A stretch of DNA of 27,894 nucleotides, taken from the NCBI GenBank assembly GCA_000720805.1, contig JODI01000094.1:1-27894 (forward strand), written 5' to 3'. The notes beneath the pieces are model-generated. The model made no database searches. It worked only from the letters and a program-made list of their open reading frames with translations, and was not told the DNA's origin. Both the position numbers and the translations under genes were made by a program. Origin of the DNA: Streptomyces violaceoruber. GTDB lineage: Bacteria > Actinomycetota > Actinomycetes > Streptomycetales > Streptomycetaceae. Below, in pieces: positions 22,308 to 27,894 of this stretch (within the stretch, counting starts at the first letter, position 1; each line of letters begins with the position of its first letter).

Positions 22308-22394
22308 TGGTGCCCGGAGCCGGACTTGAACCGGCACGCCCGCGAAGGGGCAGCGAGGTTTAAGCTCGCCGTGTCTGCATTCCACCATCCGGGC
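22308..22394 (-). tRNA. bldA: tRNA-Leu(UAA), the bldA tRNA
   Basis: The minus strand folds as an 87-base class II tRNA with encoded CCA. The acceptor stem pairs GCCCGGA with TCCGGGC, and the T arm contains GGTTCAAGTCC. The anticodon stem GCGAG/CTCGC encloses the loop CTTAAAC, giving anticodon UAA (plus-strand 22360-22362). The long variable arm (CTGCCCCTTCGCGGGCG) is typical of leucine tRNAs. It reads the rare UUA codon and in Streptomyces controls development and antibiotic production. A TTGACG element on the minus strand (22442-22447) with TAGGCT 13 bases further on might be part of its promoter, but the spacing is short. A TTA-containing cluster gene lies at 17728. Confidence 0.97.
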
Positions 22395-22791
22395 AGGCCA
22401 TGGGCTCCGCATCGAGGTTCCGAGCCTATCTGGATACACACCGTCAACATCGGGCGGGCTACCGGATGTTGTCTTATTTTATTGAGGTCTGAGGGTGCAT
22501 CAGCACCCGAAACAGGCCATCCGCACTTGCCAGCAGCCCTACGCGCAACTCCTCGTGGCACATGCGGAATGACGGAATTTCACCGTCCGAACGAGGGGGC
22601 TCCACCTGTTCTTGACGCGGCCCCCCTCAGCCTTCCTCAGGGACCACCGTCATCCCCAGGTATGACGAAGCGGCCTCCGGTCCGTCCGGAGTCTGCCTTC
22701 GGAACCGGAACAGCGGGTGACTACACCGACGTGACCGGCGGCCACGATGGGACACATCCACTCGCCGTCGTCCCGTCAGGAGCACCTTCCC
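22395..22791 (+). other. Intergenic region between bldA and the ABC operon, divergent promoters expected
   Basis: This 397-base stretch must hold the minus-strand bldA promoter and the plus-strand ABC operon promoter. It is locally A+T-rich around 22465-22490 (TGTTGTCTTATTTTATTG). Visible structures are a hairpin GGGTGC/GCACCC at 22493-22508, a weak GAGGGGG/CCCCCTC pair at 22593-22628, a palindromic operator candidate at 22648-22667 and a hairpin CTCCGG/CCGGAG at 22675-22691. No protein-coding gene is supported. Confidence 0.6.
22648..22667. promoter_or_regulatory. Palindromic operator candidate upstream of the ABC operon
   Basis: CGTCATCCCCAGGTATGACG has identical inverted arms CGTCAT and ATGACG, with 16 of 20 positions symmetric. 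It lies 125 bases before the ATPase start. The layout suits a dimeric response regulator or TetR-type repressor; the regulator is not in the window. Confidence 0.5.
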
Positions 22792-23562
22792 GTGACCACC
22801 ACTCCCATCGCCGGCCGGACCACCGCCGTGGCCGCGCGCGCCTCGGATCTGTCGAAGATCTACGGACAGGGCGAGACCCAGGTGGTCGCCCTGGACCGGG
22901 TCTCCGTCGAGTTCCGGCAGGCCGAGTTCACCGCGATCATGGGCCCCTCGGGCTCCGGCAAGTCCACACTGATGCACTGCGTGGCCGGCCTGGACACCTT
23001 CTCCTCCGGCTCGGTGCGCATCGGTGACACGGAGCTCGGGTCGCTGAAGGACAAGCAGCTGACCAAGCTGCGCCGGGACAAGATCGGCTTCATCTTCCAG
23101 GCCTTCAACCTGCTGCCGACCCTCACGGCCCGGGAGAACATCACCCTCCCGATGGACATCGCGGGACGTAAACCGGACAAGCAGTGGCTGGACACCGTGA
23201 TCGCGATGGTGGGGCTGGCCGACCGGCTCGGCCACCGGCCCTCCCAGCTCTCCGGCGGTCAGCAGCAGCGCGTCGCCGTGGCCCGCGCGCTGGCCTCCCG
23301 GCCCGACATCATCTTCGGCGACGAGCCGACCGGAAACCTCGACTCCCGGTCCGGCGCCGAGGTCCTGGGCTTCCTGCGCAACTCGGTGCGGGAGCTCGGG
23401 CAGACGGTGGTGATGGTGACCCACGACCCGGTGGCGGCGGCGTACGCGGACCGGGTGGTCTTCCTCGCGGACGGCCGAGTCGTCGACGAGATGCACCGCC
23501 CGTCAGCGGACTCGGTCCTGGACTTCATGAAGCAGTTCGACGCGAAGGGCCGCACCAGCTGA
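22792..23562 (+). CDS. ABC transporter ATP-binding protein (LolD/MacB type)
   Basis: A 256-residue ATPase that powers the FtsX-like permease encoded next. Walker A is GPSGSGKST (around residue 50), the Q-loop is IFQAFNLLPTLTARENI, the signature is LSGGQQQR, Walker B is IIFGDEP followed by the D-loop TGNLD, and the switch histidine is in VTHD. The LolD/MacB subtype is shown by the FNLLPTLT segment. The GTG at 22792 is chosen because AGGAG lies 9 bases upstream; an in-frame ATG at 22747 has no ribosome site. The stop overlaps the permease start by one base (TGATG), so the two are translationally coupled. Confidence 0.95.
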   Translation: MTTTPIAGRTTAVAARASDLSKIYGQGETQVVALDRVSVEFRQAEFTAIMGPSGSGKSTLMHCVAGLDTFSSGSVRIGDTELGSLKDKQLTKLRRDKIGFIFQAFNLLPTLTARENITLPMDIAGRKPDKQWLDTVIAMVGLADRLGHRPSQLSGGQQQRVAVARALASRPDIIFGDEPTGNLDSRSGAEVLGFLRNSVRELGQTVVMVTHDPVAAAYADRVVFLADGRVVDEMHRPSADSVLDFMKQFDAKGRTS

Positions 23563-26090
23563 TGTTCCGCACCGCCCTGCGCAACGTACTCGCGCACAAG
23601 GCCAGGCTGCTCATGACCGTGCTCGCCGTGATGCTCGGCGTGGCCTTCGTGTCCGGGACCCTGGTCTTCACCAACACCATCTCCGAGGCCTTCCAGAAGA
23701 GCTCGGCCAACGGATTCGACCAGGTCGACGTCGCCGTGGAAGCCAAGTTCCAGGAGAGCGAGGGGGACCGCCTGGGCAAGGCGCCCGAGCTGACCCAGGC
23801 GCTGCTCGACGAGAGCGCGAAGGTCCCGGGCGCCGCGTCCGCCGTCGGTGTCGTCAACGGCTTCACCGCCATCGCCGACAAGAACGGCAAGCTCATCGGC
23901 GGCGGCTTCCGGTCGGAGGGCAAGAACTACTGGGGCACCGAGGACGCTCGGTACCCGCTGGCCGACGGCCACGCGCCCCGCGGGAAGAACGAGGTCCTGA
24001 TCGACTCCGAGACCGCGAGGCGCACCGGATACGAGGTCGGCGACACCGTCCGGATCTCCGTCGACGGCCCGGTGCTCACCCCGACGATCACCGGTGTCTT
24101 CACCACCGACGACGGCAATGTCGCCGCCGGCGGCAGCCTGGCCCTCTTCGACACGGCCACCGCCCAGCAGCTCTTCGGCAAGACGGGCACGTACGACGAG
24201 ATCACCGTGCAGGCGAAGGCGGGCGTCAGCCAGTCGGCGCTCAAGGCCCAGCTGGACAAGGCGCTCCCCAAGGGCCTCGTCGAGACCACGACCGGCCGGG
24301 AACTGGCCGACGACCAGGCGAAGACGATCGCCTCGTCGATGTCCGGGCTGAAGCAGGGCCTGCTGGTGTTCGCGGGCATCGCGCTGTTCGTCGGTACGTT
24401 CATCATCGCCAACACCTTCACCATGCTGGTCGCACAGCGCACCAAGGAACTCGCGCTGCTGCGCGCGGTCGGCGCCTCCCGCCGCCAGGTCACCCGGTCG
24501 GTGCTGGCGGAGGCCTTCGTGGTGGGCGCGGTCGCCGCGGTGACCGGCCTCGCCGCCGGGATCGGCATCGGGGCGGGGCTGCGGTCGCTGATGGGCTCGC
24601 TCGACGCGACCGTCCCGGACGGGCCGCTGATCATCACACCGGGCACGGTCGTCGCGGCCCTCGCCGTCGGCATCCTCATCACCATGCTCGCCGCGTGGCT
24701 GCCCGGCCGCCGGGCCGCGAAGATCCCGCCGGTGGCGGCGATGAGCAGCCTCCACGCCCAGGCGACCACCAAGTCGCTGGTCCTGCGCAACACGCTGGGC
24801 TCGCTGTTCTCGGCGGCCGGTGTCGCGGTCGTCCTCGCGGCGACGACGATGAACGGCTCGGACGGCCAGGCCCCCATGGGCATCGGCGCGGTCCTGCTGA
24901 TCATCGGTGTCTTCATCCTCACACCCCTGCTGTCCCGCCCGCTGATCGCGGCCACCGCACCGGTGCTGCGGGTGTTCGGGGTCTCGGGCCGGCTGGCCCG
25001 CCAGAACTCGGTGCGCAACCCTCGCCGTACGGCCGCCACCGCCTCCGCCCTGATGATCGGTCTCACTCTCATCACCGGTATGACGGTGATGGCGGGCAGC
25101 CTCCAGAAGTCCATCGACAAGATGGCCTCCTCGGCGATCCGCGCGGACTACGTGGTCTCCATGGCCAACGGCAACGAGCTGTCCCCCGACGTCGAGCAGA
25201 AACTCAAGGGGGCCGACGGCGTCGCCGCCACCAGTCCGCTGCGCAACGCGGCCGCCCGGATCGACGGCGAGACCGAGTACCTCACCGGTGTCACGGGCGG
25301 CACGATCGGCGAGCTGACCGACCTCAAGGTCGACAGCGGTTCCTTCACGGTCGCCGGCACGCGGGTCGTCGTGGACGACCAGACGGCGAAGTCCCGTGGC
25401 TGGCAGGCCGGGTCGGGCTTCACCGCCTCCTACGAGGACGGCAAGAAGCAGCGCCTGACCGTCGCCGGGGTCTACGAGGGCAACGAGATGATCAGCGGCG
25501 TCATCGTGGACAACGCGGCGCTCGCCCCGCACCAGTCCGACACGGCGGACATGCAGGTAATGGTCAAGACGTCCGACGGCGCGTCCGACGCGACCAAGGA
25601 CCGGCTGGAGAAGGCCCTCGGCTCCAACCCGGCCATCAAGGTCCAGGACAAGAAGGACCTCTCCAACGAGATCGCGAAGACGTTCACGCTCGTCCTGAAC
25701 ATGGTCTACGGCCTGCTCGCGATGGCGGTGATCGTCGCGGTCCTCGGGGTCATCAACACCCTGGCCATGTCGGTCTTCGAGCGCTCCCAGGAGATCGGCA
25801 TGCTGCGCGCGATCGGCCTGGACCGCAAGGGCATCAAGCGGATGGTCCGCCTGGAGTCCCTGGTCATCTCGCTCTTCGGCGGGGTGCTGGGCATCGGCCT
25901 CGGGGTGTTCTTCGGCTGGGCGGCCGGTGAACTGCTGGGCGCCAAAATGCCGACGTACGAACTCGTCCTGCCGTGGGCGCGGATGGCCGTCTTCCTGCTG
26001 CTGGCGGCGACGGTGGGCGTCCTGGCGGCGCTGTGGCCGGCCCGGCGGGCGGCCCGCCTGAACATGCTGACGGCGATCAAGTCGGAGTAG
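23562..26090 (+). CDS. ABC transporter permease, FtsX/MacB family (duplicated)
   Basis: An 842-residue permease with a transmembrane anchor at residues ~15-37, a large extracytoplasmic MacB-type domain (~40-260), a first FtsX domain of several helices (~265-470, including ANTFTMLVAQRTKELALLRAV), further helices, a second extracytoplasmic domain (~520-700), and a second FtsX domain (~705-835, VFERSQEIGMLRAIGL). Such mechanotransmission permeases move or release lipoproteins, peptides or lipids rather than transport across the membrane core. It is the usual size for actinobacterial two-domain FtsX permeases and appears intact. Its stop is 14 bases before a strong hairpin. No link to the polyketide pathway is evident. 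Confidence 0.93.
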   Translation: MFRTALRNVLAHKARLLMTVLAVMLGVAFVSGTLVFTNTISEAFQKSSANGFDQVDVAVEAKFQESEGDRLGKAPELTQALLDESAKVPGAASAVGVVNGFTAIADKNGKLIGGGFRSEGKNYWGTEDARYPLADGHAPRGKNEVLIDSETARRTGYEVGDTVRISVDGPVLTPTITGVFTTDDGNVAAGGSLALFDTATAQQLFGKTGTYDEITVQAKAGVSQSALKAQLDKALPKGLVETTTGRELADDQAKTIASSMSGLKQGLLVFAGIALFVGTFIIANTFTMLVAQRTKELALLRAVGASRRQVTRSVLAEAFVVGAVAAVTGLAAGIGIGAGLRSLMGSLDATVPDGPLIITPGTVVAALAVGILITMLAAWLPGRRAAKIPPVAAMSSLHAQATTKSLVLRNTLGSLFSAAGVAVVLAATTMNGSDGQAPMGIGAVLLIIGVFILTPLLSRPLIAATAPVLRVFGVSGRLARQNSVRNPRRTAATASALMIGLTLITGMTVMAGSLQKSIDKMASSAIRADYVVSMANGNELSPDVEQKLKGADGVAATSPLRNAAARIDGETEYLTGVTGGTIGELTDLKVDSGSFTVAGTRVVVDDQTAKSRGWQAGSGFTASYEDGKKQRLTVAGVYEGNEMISGVIVDNAALAPHQSDTADMQVMVKTSDGASDATKDRLEKALGSNPAIKVQDKKDLSNEIAKTFTLVLNMVYGLLAMAVIVAVLGVINTLAMSVFERSQEIGMLRAIGLDRKGIKRMVRLESLVISLFGGVLGIGLGVFFGWAAGELLGAKMPTYELVLPWARMAVFLLLAATVGVLAALWPARRAARLNMLTAIKSE

Positions 26091-26104
26091 GGGCAAGGGG
26101 GCTC

Positions 26105-26134
26105 GGGGCCTGTCACCCACTGGTGGCAGGCCCC
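26105..26134. terminator. Bidirectional terminator between permease and converging methyltransferase
   Basis: A 13-bp stem with one G:T pair (26105-26117 with 26122-26134) encloses the 4-base loop CACT. It sits between the stop codons at 26090 (plus) and 26142 (minus), so it can serve both genes. Confidence 0.85.
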
Positions 26135-26141
26135 TCGCGCG

Positions 26142-27443
26142 TCAGTTCCAGGTACGGGAACGCAACGGCAGCCCGGACCGGCCGGACTCGGGGGTCTTCA
26201 CGGCGAGGACCTGGTTGACGCCGATGCGGTTGCGCTCGAAGGCGAGGGCGGAGGCGGCCATGTACAGCCGCCAGACCCGGGCCCGGCCGGGGCTGGTGAG
26301 CTGCACGGCCCGGGGCCAGTCGGCCTCCAGGTTGGCGACCCAGCGGCGCAGGGTGAGGGCGTAGTGCTCGCGGATCGACTCGACGTCCCGGACCTCGAAC
26401 CCGGCGCGTTCGAGCTGGGTGACGGTGGTGCCGATCGGGGCGAGTTCGCCGTCGGGGAAGACGTAGGCGTCGATGAACTCGTCGATGTCGTACGTCGATT
26501 CGTCCCGCTGGGGGCGGCGGGCGATCTGGTGGTTCAGCAGCCGCCCGCCGGGCTTGAGCAGCTGGAGGAGATTCTCGGCGTACTCCAGATACCGCTGCGA
26601 GCCGACGTGCTCGGCCATCCCGATCGACGAGATCGCGTCGTACGGTCCGTCGGTGACGTCCCGGTAGTCCTGTACGCGGATCTCGACCCGGTCGGTCAGT
26701 CCCTCGTCGGCGACGCGCTTACGTGCGTACGCCGCCTGCTCGTGGGAGAGCGTGATGCCGACGACGCTCGCGCCGTGCTCGCGGGCGGCGTGGATGGCCA
26801 TGGAGCCCCAGCCGCAGCCGACGTCGAGCAGCCGCAGACCGGGCTTCAGGGCGAGCTTGCGGGAGACCAGTTCGAGCTTGTCGCGCTGGGCGGTCTCCAG
26901 GGTGCCGCCATCGCTCTCCGGGGCCGGCCAGTAGGCGCAGGAGTACACCATGCTGGGCCCCAGGACGAGTTCGTAGAAGTCGTTGCCGACGTCGTAGTGG
27001 TGGCTGATCGCGCGCTTGTCGCTGTGCTTGGTGTGCAGGCGGCGGCGCGGTCTGCGGACTTCCTCGCGCGGCGGGGCGGGCGGGAGCGGGGGTCCGGCGA
27101 GGACGAAGAGTCCGCGTACGGCGGCCCGCACCTCGGGGTCGCGCAGGGCCTGGGCGAGAGTGCGGGCGTCCTCGCCGCGCTCCCAGACGAAGCCGGCCAG
27201 CATGCCGAGGGCGGCGTACAGATCCCCCTCGATGTCCAGGTCACCGGCGACCCACGCACGGGCGAGGCCCAGCTCGCCCGGCTTCCACAGCAGCCGGCGC
27301 ACGGCCCGGCGATTGCGGACGACGAGTGTCGGCGCGCCCGGCGGCCCCGCCTGCGAACCGTCCCAGGCACGCACACGCACCGACAGAGGGGCTCCCAGCA
27401 ACTGTTCGACGAGGCTCTTCAGCCGCGGCGCGGCGTCTGACAT
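26142..27443 (-). CDS. Cyclopropane-fatty-acyl-phospholipid synthase family methyltransferase
   Basis: A 433-residue SAM-dependent enzyme of the CFA synthase family, which methylenates or methylates unsaturated acyl chains of membrane phospholipids. Visible features are the N-terminal SCP-like region with WKPGELGLARAWVAGDLDIEGDL, then SHHYDVGNDFYELVLGPSMVYSCAYW, the SAM motif LLDVGCGWGSMAIHAA, SIGMAEHVG, and the C-terminal YALTLRRWVANLEA. I chose the ATG at 27443 because GGAGG lies 8 bases upstream and the protein then starts MSDAAPRLKSL. The open frame runs upstream to 27863 through a low-complexity repeat and sequencing adapter and is not genuine coding. It converges with the ABC operon across a shared terminator. 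Confidence 0.95.
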   Translation of the reverse strand: MSDAAPRLKSLVEQLLGAPLSVRVRAWDGSQAGPPGAPTLVVRNRRAVRRLLWKPGELGLARAWVAGDLDIEGDLYAALGMLAGFVWERGEDARTLAQALRDPEVRAAVRGLFVLAGPPLPPAPPREEVRRPRRRLHTKHSDKRAISHHYDVGNDFYELVLGPSMVYSCAYWPAPESDGGTLETAQRDKLELVSRKLALKPGLRLLDVGCGWGSMAIHAAREHGASVVGITLSHEQAAYARKRVADEGLTDRVEIRVQDYRDVTDGPYDAISSIGMAEHVGSQRYLEYAENLLQLLKPGGRLLNHQIARRPQRDESTYDIDEFIDAYVFPDGELAPIGTTVTQLERAGFEVRDVESIREHYALTLRRWVANLEADWPRAVQLTSPGRARVWRLYMAASALAFERNRIGVNQVLAVKTPESGRSGLPLRSRTWN

Positions 27444-27596
27444 GGCGTACACCTCCGTGACGGGGCGGATCCCGGAATGACCAACACCCACGTCACACAT
27501 AAACACCTGCGGAGCCCGGCCGCAGTCCCCCATGCGCGTTACGGCTGAGCAAAATGCGTGTACCTCGCACGCTTCCGTTTCCTCCTCACCCATCCC
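27444..27596 (-). other. Upstream region of the CFA-family gene
   Basis: Together with the adjoining repeat this makes about 400 bases without a gene. It contains the GGAGG ribosome site of the minus-strand gene (27452-27456) and a locally A+T-richer segment (27478-27508, reading TTTATGTGTGACG on the minus strand) that may be near its promoter. I could not define -35/-10 boxes. Confidence 0.5.
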
Positions 27597-27846
27597 GGCT
27601 CGCGCACCCCGGCTCGCCCCCCGGCCCACGCGCCCTGGCTCGCACACCCCGCCTTGGCCGCCAGCACGCTCATTCCGGCCCACGCGCCCCGCCTTACCCG
27701 CCGCGGCCTGCCCTGGCTCGCGCGCCCCGGTTCGCGCGCTCGGCCTTGCCCGCCCCGTGGCCCGCGCACCCTGTGGCATGCGCACCCCGTGACCTGTGCG
27801 CCCCGCCGTGCCCGCCCCGGCTCGCTCACCCCGGCCTGCCCTGGCT
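27597..27846. repeat. C-rich degenerate ~14-bp repeat array
   Basis: About fifteen imperfect copies of a unit near GGCTCGCGCACCCC follow one another, with lengths of about 12-16 bp (for example at 27597, 27637, 27716, 27823). The plus strand is very C-rich. Variable unit lengths that are not multiples of three argue against coding. The array runs into the adapter at 27847, so its true length is unknown. Confidence 0.7.
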
Positions 27847-27894
27847 CTGTCTCTTATACACATCTGACGCTGCCGACGAATAGAGAGGGGCAGA
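27847..27894. other. Nextera transposase/adapter read-through (not genomic)
   Basis: Positions 27847-27865 are the 19-base Tn5 mosaic end CTGTCTCTTATACACATCT. They are followed by GACGCTGCCGACGA (27866-27879), the complement of the Nextera read-1 adapter. ATAGAGAG (27880-27887) is the complement of a standard i5 index. The last seven bases differ from the expected P5-side sequence at two positions. The translated signatures LYTSDAADE (plus) and MCIRDR (minus) are familiar database contaminants of this origin. Confidence 0.97.

Noticed and set aside
21873..22363. Plus-strand frames between the DHA3 exporter and the tRNA
   Set aside because: They are Arg/Pro-rich, overlap the tRNA or have no ribosome site, and contain several palindromes; no family is recognisable.
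23259..26120. Very long minus-strand frame opposite the ABC permease
   Set aside because: Mirror frame of a strongly biased gene; composition is Arg/Gly/Asp-rich with no domain, while the plus strand gives an intact FtsX permease.
1..27846. CRISPR arrays, insertion sequences or transposase genes
   Set aside because: No regularly spaced direct repeats with unique spacers, no transposase motif and no terminal inverted repeats were seen; the Tn5 mosaic end at 27847 is library adapter, not a genomic element.
27444..27863. N-terminal extension of the minus-strand CFA-family frame to 27863
   Set aside because: It begins in adapter sequence (MCIRDR) and runs through a low-complexity repeat. A GGAGG site and ATG at 27443 give the normal family start.
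27554..27883. Plus-strand frame rich in Ala, Pro and Arg at the right end
   Set aside because: It is the translated C-rich repeat plus adapter (LYTSDAADE). Repeat units are not multiples of three and no ribosome site is present.

Overview
This window is high-G+C actinobacterial DNA, almost certainly Streptomyces. The evidence is strong G/C third-position codon bias, GGAGG/GAAAGG-type ribosome sites, a complete type II polyketide synthase set, and a tRNA-Leu with anticodon UAA, which is the bldA tRNA of Streptomyces.

Positions 1-171 are the 3' end of a biotin-carrying acyl-CoA carboxylase alpha subunit, closed off by a strong hairpin terminator at 367-400. From 648 to 9693 the order is flavin hydroxylase, small cyclase, KSalpha, KSbeta/CLF, ACP, ketoreductase, didomain aromatase/cyclase, and a fused hydroxylase-reductase. 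This is the E-F-A-B-C-D-L-M order of angucycline clusters (gaudimycin pga, urdamycin urd, landomycin lan). The products predict a decaketide benz[a]anthraquinone that is 12/12b-hydroxylated and 6-ketoreduced.

A DHA2-type exporter follows (9727-11139), then a decayed NADPH-dependent FMN reductase (11168-11717, pseudogene) and an acyl-CoA carboxylase beta subunit (11782-13347). Next comes a block of accessory genes: an SCO6745-type protein, a methyltransferase, an NmrA-like reductase, a tandem ABM-domain monooxygenase, a FrnE/DsbA-like protein, and a secreted protein of unknown function whose sixth codon is TTA. A very stable hairpin (18686-18716) probably ends this transcript. The carboxylase epsilon subunit, an alpha/beta hydrolase, a small acidic ORF with pentapeptide repeats and a DHA3-type exporter follow. 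Alpha, beta and epsilon genes together suggest a dedicated malonyl-CoA supply. No glycosyltransferase, deoxysugar gene or regulator lies inside the window.

From 21795 to 22791 the DNA is non-coding apart from the minus-strand bldA tRNA gene (22308-22394). Its 3' end faces the polyketide cluster. An ABC ATPase/FtsX-permease operon follows on the plus strand. A cyclopropane-fatty-acid-synthase-type methyltransferase converges on it, with a bidirectional terminator between them. This right part looks like ordinary housekeeping chromosome.

The last 48 bases (27847-27894) are not genomic. They are Nextera transposase/adapter sequence read through at a contig end, directly after a C-rich degenerate repeat. 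Points worth follow-up are a Gln-to-His change at the signature site of KSbeta, the broken flavin reductase, the pairing of bldA with a TTA-containing cluster gene, the small pentad-repeat ORF, and a FrnE-like protein with a CxxS motif.
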